64,000 nucleotides of DNA, taken from the NCBI RefSeq assembly GCF_035271045.1, contig NZ_DATESC010000021.1, forward strand, positions 56,060 to 120,059, read 5' to 3'. The notes under the pieces are model-generated. The model saw only the letters and a program-made list of their open reading frames with translations. It did not search any database and had not been told where the DNA came from. The DNA comes from Marinospirillum sp035271045 (lineage in GTDB: Bacteria > Pseudomonadota > Gammaproteobacteria > Pseudomonadales > Halomonadaceae). A program made the position numbers and the translations under genes. This document shows, piece by piece, positions 36,437 to 44,488 of the stretch; position 1 is the first letter of the stretch, and every line of letters begins with the position of its first letter.

Positions 36437-37407
36437 TCCCTTGCCCTCACACTTACTTCACCGGCATTAATTAGCCCTTGCAAGCCATCATCATAAGTCA
36501 CTTGCAACTCACCAATAGCATTAACGCCACCTAGCGTTACAGCCACCTGTTGATTCGGTGTAATAATAAAAGCTTTTTTACCTGCCCAAATGTGCGCGGT
36601 ATTCCAACGCGCTTGCCACGGTTCAAAGCCTTGTACAGAAAAATTAATTAACAACTGCTCAAGTGCTAAGGCTAAATCAGCCGCTAAACGGGTTCGGCAC
36701 AGTGTAAAATTTGGATCTGTATCACTTAAAAAAGCCACCGGCTGATCTAACACCAACGGCCCTTGAGGGCGAAATACATTCAACCCCAAACCCACCACCA
36801 AATTACAAGGGCCTGAAAAATCACCCGATAGCTCGATTAAAATACCGCCTAACTTGGCATTGTTAAGGTACAAGTCATTCGGCCACTTTAACTGCACACC
36901 GTTAATACCCTGCTGCTCTAAAACTTCTTTAATCACCACGCCCACCGCAAGGCTTAAACCCTGCAACGCATTCGCGCCGCCTTCCACTTGAAAACTTAAT
37001 GATAAGCTTAACGATGCCGCATAAGGACTAAACCAATCACGCCCGCGACGCCCACGACCGGCAGTTTGTTTCTCAGCCAACAACAAGCGCGGTGATGCCG
37101 TTTCACCATTTGCCAAGCACCTTGCCAATTCAGCATTAGTGGAATCTATAACTGGGGAAAAATCTAGCACCAACGAAGAGTTGACTGCCAACAGCTGCGC
37201 TTGCAGTCGCTCAATGTTCAAGAGCTGCAAAGGCTGTGCTAAACAATAACCATCATTTTTTTTAGTTATAATGTCTAATCCCAAACTTGGCAACTGCTGA
37301 ATTTGCTTCCAAATGGCTGCGCGACTAATCCCTAACTGTTGACCCAATTGAGTGCCGGTTTGAAACTGGCCATTGCTTAATAATTTAATTAGCGGGTAAA
37401 GGTTCAT
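36433..37407 (-). CDS. birA: Biotin-protein ligase / biotin operon repressor
   Basis: Bifunctional BirA, 324 residues from the ATG at 37407 (MNLYPLIKLLSNGQFQTGTQ). The N-terminal helix-turn-helix GQQLGISRAAIWKQIQQLPS suggests it also represses biotin genes. The ligase loop GRGRRGRDWFSP and LKWPNDLYLNNAKLGGILIE are typical. A longer frame would start inside the upstream lipoprotein gene and add 48 non-conserved residues; the chosen start overlaps that gene by 23 bp. Confidence 0.95.
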   Translation of the reverse strand: MNLYPLIKLLSNGQFQTGTQLGQQLGISRAAIWKQIQQLPSLGLDIITKKNDGYCLAQPLQLLNIERLQAQLLAVNSSLVLDFSPVIDSTNAELARCLANGETASPRLLLAEKQTAGRGRRGRDWFSPYAASLSLSLSFQVEGGANALQGLSLAVGVVIKEVLEQQGINGVQLKWPNDLYLNNAKLGGILIELSGDFSGPCNLVVGLGLNVFRPQGPLVLDQPVAFLSDTDPNFTLCRTRLAADLALALEQLLINFSVQGFEPWQARWNTAHIWAGKKAFIITPNQQVAVTLGGVNAIGELQVTYDDGLQGLINAGEVSVRARE

Positions 37408-38785
37408 GGTTACGCCGTGCATTTTGGTAAATAAGGTGCAGCGCTTCAGGAATACCTTCAGCGCCATCAATGGTGAGTTTAATAAACCAATCAAACTGAC
37501 TTTCATAAGTAAAAAACAACAGGTGATTGATCGGATACTTTTTAACCACATTAATCGCTCTAGTCACCTCATCAACAACCCGAGCCTTAATTAAGTCATT
37601 TTGTTGATCGGCTAGCCTATTTCCATTTTTATCAAATGCCATCAAACCATTACTACTTGACTCACTTACCAACAAAATCTCACGCTCTGGTCTACCTGAC
37701 TTATATAGCTCTCTTTCCAGTAAAGCTAAAGTCGACTCTGTTCTACAGGTGTACCACTGATCTAAAATGGCTTTGTCTTTAGCGGCTTGTTTTGCTTGCA
37801 AAGCCAAATCATTCGTCATTTTTTCCTCAGCATCCCAAAAAGACAAAGCTTGGCGCAACTCAGTTATTTTAGTATTTTCAAAGCCATCACAAGCAGGGTG
37901 CAGTTTTTGCTTAGCAAACCACTGCAAAGACTCGTTATGCACTTCATCTTGCAACAAAGTAGAAAGGTAAAAATCAAAGCCAACAATGTCTAACGAAGTA
38001 GGTAAGCCACCGCCCAAATACATATTGTTAGCTTTATCGTAGGTTGTTAGGCGAATATCACCAATAACACTTAGCCACCTCAATTCTTCAGCCGAAGCTT
38101 CGCCTCGGCTTTCTTTAGCTTCTAACCGACTAAAATATTCATCAATACTACGCGTATAAGCACTTGAAGTAGCATCAATGTGCTGGGCAAAACTCGCATT
38201 GAACATAGCACTAGCAAACACAGCGCCAATTTTCACCTTATTTAAACCTACACTGTCTAATAAATAACGAATATCCAATGCCATTTGGTCTAAATCTTCA
38301 AAACTTATTCCATTTAAATAAGGTTCATCACCTAAAAAAATAGCTTCTACTGCTTCAGGGTGCTTTTTTATTGCCTCATAAAAAGGTGCTAAATAATGCG
38401 CAAAAACATCCCTAGAAACAGTACGACGCAATTTAATTAAACGAGCAGGAGGTAAGTTTTTTTTATAGATTTCACTCTCAAAGTTATAGTTTAATGAGAT
38501 ATTTTCCATATACATGGCGGGCAATTCTAATGCCAGAAAAAGCTTTAAACCCTGCTCGCTCGCTAATTGTAAGGTTTTTTCTAAATGCTCAACTGTACTT
38601 AAATTATAAAGCTGAATATCCACCTTTGAAGCAAAATCTTCAACCACTCTACCTGGTGCAAAAAAACCTATTTTTAAGGCATTCTCATCAATAGTTACAG
38701 GGTTATGAGTAGCCTTATTAGTACCTGACTCTGAACAACCCAATAATAAAAATAGTCCCAACATAAAAAAAGCTAATCGTTTCAA
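37385..38785 (-). CDS. Lipoprotein with glycosidase-like features, unknown function
   Basis: 466 residues. A lipobox LLGC (Cys17) follows a hydrophobic signal, so the mature protein is probably membrane-anchored in the envelope. I recognise no named family. The pattern of alternating beta-strands and helices (LKLFLALELPAMY; AIFLGDEPYL, Asp153-Glu154-Pro155; IVGFDFYLS; REILLVSESSSNG, Glu375) resembles a TIM-barrel clan-A glycoside hydrolase, whose acid/base is often in an N/D-E-P motif on strand 4 and whose nucleophile Glu is on strand 7. Last gene before birA, and downstream of the glycan genes, so an editing role is possible. Function is inference. Confidence 0.7.
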   Translation of the reverse strand: MKRLAFFMLGLFLLLGCSESGTNKATHNPVTIDENALKIGFFAPGRVVEDFASKVDIQLYNLSTVEHLEKTLQLASEQGLKLFLALELPAMYMENISLNYNFESEIYKKNLPPARLIKLRRTVSRDVFAHYLAPFYEAIKKHPEAVEAIFLGDEPYLNGISFEDLDQMALDIRYLLDSVGLNKVKIGAVFASAMFNASFAQHIDATSSAYTRSIDEYFSRLEAKESRGEASAEELRWLSVIGDIRLTTYDKANNMYLGGGLPTSLDIVGFDFYLSTLLQDEVHNESLQWFAKQKLHPACDGFENTKITELRQALSFWDAEEKMTNDLALQAKQAAKDKAILDQWYTCRTESTLALLERELYKSGRPEREILLVSESSSNGLMAFDKNGNRLADQQNDLIKARVVDEVTRAINVVKKYPINHLLFFTYESQFDWFIKLTIDGAEGIPEALHLIYQNARRNHEPLPAN

Positions 38786-38796
38786 AAAATCACCCT

Positions 38797-40446
38797 CTAT
38801 CTAAAATCAGTATCGCCGCCCACAAACCAGCAACAACCATCTATTTCGGTACTTAAAGCAGCGTCTAACTTTTCACCGGGTAATGCTAAATAACCGGCAT
38901 TAATCCAAGTTTCAGGATTAGGAAAATTTAACGCTTCAACAACTTGCTGTGTACCCCAAACAGAAACCTGCTGCAGCCCTAAATTCACACAAGTATTGTC
39001 TATTGCTTGTTGTAACCATGCCAAATACTGCCAATCACTTAACGCAAAATCAATAATTTCTAATCCATCCGCACTGGGCAATACCACCGCTGCACCCAAT
39101 AAACGACCCCAGCGCGACACTCTAATAATTTGATAATGCTTGTCGACGTGCTTAGCAAAACGCCATTGCCAATAATCTGCACCCTTTTGCAGCGAAAAAA
39201 GCACCGCAGCCGGTGGCGAGTGCACCGTTAAAGTGTCTAACCAAGTAAAATCACTCATTGTAGCGGCGGCTTCACGTTTGCTACGCACACCAAAGGGTAG
39301 GCGTTGACCTTGGGCAACACTTTTATGAGCAATGTAGACCTCATCGGCACGGCGATATAAACCTAAACGAATCCCCAAATGCAGCGCTCGCATAGTAGGG
39401 AAGCCAAAACACAGCTGGTAACGCTTATTCAATCCCAAATGTTCTTTCAGCAACAAGCGACTCATTCTTGAAAAAACACCCTGACGGCGTGTACCAAAAC
39501 GGTGTTTAGCTTCAACCATCACATCAGCTTGCTGCGAAACAACCACAGTTTTGCCTTGCCACAAACCTGTTCTTTCTAGCGCACCATAAAAACCTACCAC
39601 CTTGCCTTGATCTTCAAACACCGTACCAATCAAGGCTTGTGAAGTATATTTCCATTGCCACCAAGCCAGCTTAACTTGGCTACTAAATACGTCATCATGC
39701 AACTCACAGACTGACTGTGCATCGGCGATTGTCGCATAACGCGCACTGGTTACATTAGGACAAACCGCCCAATCTAAGGCGTAATAAGCTTCAGCAAACT
39801 CACCTTCTGCTGCTAATTTACCCGCAAATAAACTGCGATAAGCCGCCAAACCTTCTACAGCACGGTCATAACTACCACATTCCAGTGCCGTAGCATGGCA
39901 TTTTAAAGCGGCTAATTTGGTTTGAAAAACTGCATTAATGTTCAAAAAACGATTCGCAGGTAAAGGCGACCAAACTTCGTAAAACAATACACCTTGGTTA
40001 AATTTTAATTGCTGGTGCGCCCGTACAGCCAATTGCCCAACAGCCGCATGGTCGGGGTGCAAATCATATAACCAAGGTGCAATTAACAAACTAGGTTCAA
40101 AATTAGCCAAAGATTCTGTTAACAAGCTATCCATCGCCATTGGGTAATCACTTAATCCTCCATCGGGAAAATTCCACGCTTCATGGCTAATGGAAGCCCC
40201 CAACACTCGCAACGAAGCCAAAAACTCTTGAAAGCGCACTGCTGCTGCACTTTCTGGCAAGCCACCCGCACCGGAACCATCGCTCACTAACACCACCCTA
40301 ACGGCAATACCCAGCTGCGCCAATTGAATGAGCAAACCGCCACAACCAATCGCTTCATCGTCTGGGTGGGGTACTAAAACTAAAGCCCGCTTAATTTCTG
40401 CAGGGTTTAAAGGAAGGGGCATCAAAGGTTGAGTAAGGTTAATCAT
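38797..40446 (-). CDS. PIG-L deacetylase fused to a GNAT-like acyltransferase
   Basis: 549 residues from the ATG at 40446, which overlaps the upstream glycosyltransferase stop as ATGATTAA. The N-terminal half (about 20-240) is a PIG-L/LmbE domain with the zinc motif PHPDDEAIGCGG at residues 26-37 and a later LHPDHAAVG. The C-terminal half (about 255-549) looks like a GNAT fold (VYGALERT-like strand GKVVGFYGALERTG, then MSRLLLKEHLGL and a second substrate lobe). The protein could deacetylate and re-acylate amino sugars of the exported glycan. A longer start at 40509 would run into the upstream gene and is not conserved. Confidence 0.8.
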   Translation of the reverse strand: MINLTQPLMPLPLNPAEIKRALVLVPHPDDEAIGCGGLLIQLAQLGIAVRVVLVSDGSGAGGLPESAAAVRFQEFLASLRVLGASISHEAWNFPDGGLSDYPMAMDSLLTESLANFEPSLLIAPWLYDLHPDHAAVGQLAVRAHQQLKFNQGVLFYEVWSPLPANRFLNINAVFQTKLAALKCHATALECGSYDRAVEGLAAYRSLFAGKLAAEGEFAEAYYALDWAVCPNVTSARYATIADAQSVCELHDDVFSSQVKLAWWQWKYTSQALIGTVFEDQGKVVGFYGALERTGLWQGKTVVVSQQADVMVEAKHRFGTRRQGVFSRMSRLLLKEHLGLNKRYQLCFGFPTMRALHLGIRLGLYRRADEVYIAHKSVAQGQRLPFGVRSKREAAATMSDFTWLDTLTVHSPPAAVLFSLQKGADYWQWRFAKHVDKHYQIIRVSRWGRLLGAAVVLPSADGLEIIDFALSDWQYLAWLQQAIDNTCVNLGLQQVSVWGTQQVVEALNFPNPETWINAGYLALPGEKLDAALSTEIDGCCWFVGGDTDFR

Positions 40447-41644
40447 TAAGGAGCTGCTGTTCAAAAAGTTCAAGAATATCTGCCCAAATTGGTAATTTTT
40501 TATATTCAAGCAATGCCTGCTGCTTCCAAAATAGCGCCTGATTAGGGTTACTGATTAAACGATATATAGCATTTGCCATACTGTCTGCTTTGGGTGGCAC
40601 TAACCAAGCACCATTACCCAGCACTTCACCGCTTGCACCAGCACTTGGCACCACACAAGGCAAGCCAAACGCCATTGCTTCACGGTTTGCCTGTCCAAAC
40701 GACTCAATGGCACAACTACTAATGTAAAGATCGGCTAACACATAGGCTTTTGGCATATCTTGTATAAAAGCGGTGCGTAATATATGCCTTAGCGGTTTGC
40801 TGGCGGCATAATCTAATAAAGGCTGCACATCGCCACCACCAGCAATTAACAACTGCACACCCTGCTTGGTTTGCTGATCTAATAAATGCACCGCATCCAC
40901 CAATAACTGATAATTTTTAGCAGGCGAAATACGCCCTACCGCCAAAATAACCGGCACAGCAGGCGGCGCTTCAAACCCAAAAATAGAAAAATCTGGGCTA
41001 GGTATGGTTTTAATCTGGGGTGGCTTACCGTAAGGCAATATCACAAAATGCTGGGGTGGTTTTATATACGCAAGGTCGCGTAACAAGGCATCGAGGGCAG
41101 TTTGTGAGGGAGTAAAAACTTTATCTGCTTTATTCAAGGTGCGGCGTTCAAATGCCAAAAACCAACGGAATAAACGCGGTGAAAAGGTTAAACCATCACG
41201 GCTCACCGCCCAAGTAAAACTGCCCAAGCCGTGTTCAGAAATAAACATTTTTGGGCGCTGCTTAAATTCAGCACCTTGCTTAAAACGCCCTTGTTTAAAA
41301 AAGAGCTGACTCCAGCGCCCCCACTGATAACCCAACGCCATCCAAGGATCATGCAGCCAAACATGGGTTGCCTTAATTCTGACCGCATGGCGACCACCGG
41401 CAATGCCTTGAATTAAGCGTTCTGCCAAAGCCGGTGCAATTAAACCAAAAAAAGGTCGTAGAAAAGCAATAAAACGCCCTAACCAACGCTGGTGGGTATT
41501 AGTGCATTCGGTTTGTGAAAAATACACCACTTCATGCCCACGCTCGCGCATTGCCTGAATAAAAGGCAACAGGGTTCGACCCAAACCATAGTTTTTATCG
41601 GCGGCATTTTCACGCGTTATAACCAAAAGCTTAACTTTACTCAC
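40439..41644 (-). CDS. Glycosyltransferase, GT4 family
   Basis: About 401 residues. GT-B fold: N-terminal KLLVITRENAADKNYGLGRT and the nucleotide-sugar domain with VILAVGRISPAKNYQLLVDA and the E-x7-E motif ESFGQANREAM near the C-terminus. I start at a GTG at 41644 that overlaps the Wzt stop; an ATG at 41674 is an alternative that adds ten residues. Cytoplasmic enzyme of the surface-glycan set; sugar specificity unknown. Confidence 0.85.
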   Translation of the reverse strand: MSKVKLLVITRENAADKNYGLGRTLLPFIQAMRERGHEVVYFSQTECTNTHQRWLGRFIAFLRPFFGLIAPALAERLIQGIAGGRHAVRIKATHVWLHDPWMALGYQWGRWSQLFFKQGRFKQGAEFKQRPKMFISEHGLGSFTWAVSRDGLTFSPRLFRWFLAFERRTLNKADKVFTPSQTALDALLRDLAYIKPPQHFVILPYGKPPQIKTIPSPDFSIFGFEAPPAVPVILAVGRISPAKNYQLLVDAVHLLDQQTKQGVQLLIAGGGDVQPLLDYAASKPLRHILRTAFIQDMPKAYVLADLYISSCAIESFGQANREAMAFGLPCVVPSAGASGEVLGNGAWLVPPKADSMANAIYRLISNPNQALFWKQQALLEYKKLPIWADILELFEQQLLND

Positions 41645-42926
41645 ACACGCCTGCTTTCCAAACCCTTGGGGCATGATACAAACCTTGCTCTAATTGATTG
41701 TCGGGCGAAGCAACGCTAAACCTTGCCGCAGGAATAACTTGGTCATAAAACATAATGCCTTGCTCACACAATAAATAGGCTTCTAGCCAAAACTCACCTT
41801 TTAACAGCGCCAGATTAGGCAGTTCTAACACCACTTTGCCTTCACCCTGTGCATTTACCTGCAACACTTTTTTATCTATGTGTGAACCCGCACTTGCCAC
41901 CATGCGCCCATCGGCACTATGTAAAGTAATCGCAAAGGAAGGCGGCGGTAAATTTAACGAACCTTGCCAAGCACACACCACTTTCAGCGTACTTTTGCTG
42001 GTATAAGCCGTTTGCGCTTGCGTCATAGAAGCCAGTTGATCGTCAATAAAAACTTGCAATTGGGTAATGCGTGGATTACCTAAATCTTGCATAGCGCCAG
42101 CAGCAGATTCAGCAGCGCTAGCCCTTTGCTGCCCAGCGGTTAATTCTGGCGCAACCGCCGTGCTATCTTCCATGCTGGCATATAAATAGTTTTCATAACG
42201 GCGAATGACTTCAGCAGGCATCCCTTCTGAAACGACTTTACCTTCATGCAACCAAATAGCACGGCTGCAAATGGCCTCAACTTGATACAGGTTATGCGAG
42301 CAAAATAAAATCGTACAACCTTGCTCTTTCATACTCATAATGCGTTCAAAAGATTTACGCGCGAACGCACCATCGCCCACGCTTAACGCCTCATCAATCA
42401 CCAAAATATCGGGGTCTACACACACAGCCACCGAAAATGCCAAACGTACAAACATCCCACTGGAATAGGTTTTAACAGGCTGGTCAACCGCTGTACCTAT
42501 ACCAGAAAACTCAATAATTTCATCTAAACGGGCATTTAAATCAGCTTCACTTAGCCCTAAAATTGCCCCGTTTAAAAAAATATTTTCACGCCCTGTAAAT
42601 TCAGGATTAAACCCCGAACCCAATTCTAGCAACGCAGCAATGCGCCCATAAGCCATAACTGAGCCAGACGAAGGTGGCAAAGTGCCACAAATTAACTGCA
42701 ACAAGGTAGATTTACCCGCGCCGTTTCTGCCTAAAAGACCAATCACTTCACCTTTTTTTACCGTTAAATTCAGTGGCTGCAAGGCTTCAAAAACACGGCA
42801 GTTCACCTTAAAAAAAGGCAATGCTTGTAATAAACGGTCAACGGGGCGCTTATAAATACGGTAGATCCGACCAATATTATTTAATTCTAATGCAAGATTA
42901 TTAGAGGATTCTTGGTTAAAGGACAT
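41637..42926 (-). CDS. ABC exporter ATPase for polysaccharide (Wzt type)
   Basis: 429 residues from the ATG at 42926 (MSFNQESSNNLALELNNIGR). Walker A GRNGAGKST, signature YSSGMFVRLAF and Walker B ILVIDEALSVGD are complete. The C-terminal extension of about 160 residues (AYTSKSTLKVVCAWQ...) matches the carbohydrate-binding Wzt-C domain that recognises a terminal modification on O-antigen-type chains. The start overlaps the permease stop by 11 bases. It forms with the next gene an exporter that flips lipid-linked glycan across the inner membrane. Confidence 0.9.
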   Translation of the reverse strand: MSFNQESSNNLALELNNIGRIYRIYKRPVDRLLQALPFFKVNCRVFEALQPLNLTVKKGEVIGLLGRNGAGKSTLLQLICGTLPPSSGSVMAYGRIAALLELGSGFNPEFTGRENIFLNGAILGLSEADLNARLDEIIEFSGIGTAVDQPVKTYSSGMFVRLAFSVAVCVDPDILVIDEALSVGDGAFARKSFERIMSMKEQGCTILFCSHNLYQVEAICSRAIWLHEGKVVSEGMPAEVIRRYENYLYASMEDSTAVAPELTAGQQRASAAESAAGAMQDLGNPRITQLQVFIDDQLASMTQAQTAYTSKSTLKVVCAWQGSLNLPPPSFAITLHSADGRMVASAGSHIDKKVLQVNAQGEGKVVLELPNLALLKGEFWLEAYLLCEQGIMFYDQVIPAARFSVASPDNQLEQGLYHAPRVWKAGVCE

Positions 42927-43710
42927 CAGCAAAACCCTTGCGTAGTTTTTTAAATGCCAAAGCACCCAACACCGCCAAGCCTAGCGCAGCAACAGCATAA
43001 GCGGCTAGGTAATACAAGTTTGGCCAATCACCCCCTAACAAAACAGCACGAACAGCTTCAATCATTAAAGTTAACGGATTAAAAATAATCACCCCTTGTA
43101 ACCATTCCGGTAACATAGAAACAGGGTAAAACACGGGGGAAAGAAACAACAGCGGCGTAATTAACATGGCAATCAAGTGCTGGCTGTCGGGCAGATAAAC
43201 ACCCAAACCCGCCAAAAGCCACGAAAAACCCAGCAGCACCAAAATAAATACCGCCAATAACACCGGCAGCAGCAGCAAGCTCCAAGTTATGGGCGTACCT
43301 AAAATAACCATGCCAACGATTAACACTGTAAAACTAATCATTGCCTGAAAACTGGCCGATAAAAGCGTTACCCAAGACAACAAATGCAAGGGAAACACAA
43401 CTTTAGTGACCATATTAGGGTTGTCTGCCACCAAACGCGGTGAACGGGTTATCACGTCACTAAACCAAGTGAATAAAATTAAGCCTGAAAACAAATTCAA
43501 GCCAAACGCACTGGCAGATTGTTCAACACCGGGCCAACGGGCTTTAAAAACACTTTGAAACACCAAAACATAAACCAACAACATGGCAATCGGGGTAATC
43601 ACCGACCAACCCAAACCCAACCAAGAGTTGCGAAACTTGGCTTGAATTTCACGGCGGGTTAATTGCTGCAATAAATGACGGTGCTGAACCGGCCAAAAAT
43701 AACTCAACAT
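42916..43710 (-). CDS. ABC exporter permease for polysaccharide (Wzm type)
   Basis: 264 residues with six hydrophobic spans; the ABC-2 signature LTRREIQAKFRNSWLGLGWS is at the N-terminus and FNPLTLMIEAVRAVLLGGDW near the C-terminus. Partner of the downstream ATPase. A 70-bp AT-rich gap with a repeated CTTTAAAAAACT separates it from the crp-like gene, so it may have its own weak promoter or be read through. Confidence 0.9.
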   Translation of the reverse strand: MLSYFWPVQHRHLLQQLTRREIQAKFRNSWLGLGWSVITPIAMLLVYVLVFQSVFKARWPGVEQSASAFGLNLFSGLILFTWFSDVITRSPRLVADNPNMVTKVVFPLHLLSWVTLLSASFQAMISFTVLIVGMVILGTPITWSLLLLPVLLAVFILVLLGFSWLLAGLGVYLPDSQHLIAMLITPLLFLSPVFYPVSMLPEWLQGVIIFNPLTLMIEAVRAVLLGGDWPNLYYLAAYAVAALGLAVLGALAFKKLRKGFADVL

Positions 43711-43780
43711 GAAGGCTCTCTTTAAAAAAACTCGCTTTAAAAAACTAGGCTTATACTGCTTAAATTTTTAGGTGCTAACA

Positions 43781-44488
43781 CTAAAGCGCTTGCTTACCTG
43801 TACTTAGATCATCGAGTAAATCAGGCTTTATAATAATTAACGAAGCCGTACCGTTGCGCTGCACCACTTCATTACTAATCAGCGTTTGAAATACACGCGT
43901 CACGGTTTCTCGACTGATATTCAACATAATTGCCATTTCTTGATGTGTTGGAGGATTCAGTAATTCAACCCCATTACCTGCCGTTCTTAGGTTTTGCGTT
44001 GAGACGATTAAAGCCGATAATTGAGCACAAACGCGCTGCTGCACGTTAGGAATGGCTAACAAAGAACGCTGCAAAGTTAAATAACGAATGCGCTGCGCCA
44101 TACGCTGGGCAATGGCTAAAATAAAGGCACTGGCACTATTCATTACATAGCGCACCGCTGCATAAGGCAAAGCCACCACCTGCGTTTTAGTGATGGCCAC
44201 CACATAATCGCTGCGGTGCGCTTCATCAAATAAGCCCGTTTCGCCACAAAAGTCATTTTGCTCTACAAAGTAAAGACCCACCTCACGGCCGTCAATGGTA
44301 AAATCGACCCCTTGCAAACGCCCCTCAAATACAAAACAAATTAACTCATCTTTTAAACCGGCACTTAATACCACTTCACGCCGAGCATATTGCTTTAAGG
44401 TGGCTTGCTCAGCAATAAACGACAAAGCATCGTCAGGAAGTCCAGCCAATAAATCAAAGTTTCTTAACAGTTCAACCGACACCGCCAT
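43781..44488 (-). CDS. Crp/Fnr-family transcription regulator
   Basis: 235 residues. The cyclic-nucleotide cassette reads CGETGLFDEAHRSD (Glu83, Arg92, Ser93), keeping the Glu/Arg/Ser that bind cAMP in E. coli CRP (E72, R82, S83). The recognition helix is ISRETVTRVF (Arg193, Glu194, Arg198), equal to the RETVGR triad of CRP that reads TGTGA. No Fnr-type N-terminal cysteine cluster is present. It is the fourth gene of a glycan operon preceded by a CRP-like palindrome, and its start overlaps the upstream gene by 17 bp. It is the best candidate regulator of the three palindromes at 49-60 kb; a separate global CRP may also exist. Confidence 0.9.
   Translation of the reverse strand: MAVSVELLRNFDLLAGLPDDALSFIAEQATLKQYARREVVLSAGLKDELICFVFEGRLQGVDFTIDGREVGLYFVEQNDFCGETGLFDEAHRSDYVVAITKTQVVALPYAAVRYVMNSASAFILAIAQRMAQRIRYLTLQRSLLAIPNVQQRVCAQLSALIVSTQNLRTAGNGVELLNPPTHQEMAIMLNISRETVTRVFQTLISNEVVQRNGTASLIIIKPDLLDDLSTGKQAL

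Noticed and set aside
36433..37551. Longer 372-residue start for birA
   Set aside because: The extra N-terminus lies inside the lipoprotein gene in another frame and is not BirA-like; the HTH begins just after the ATG at 37407.
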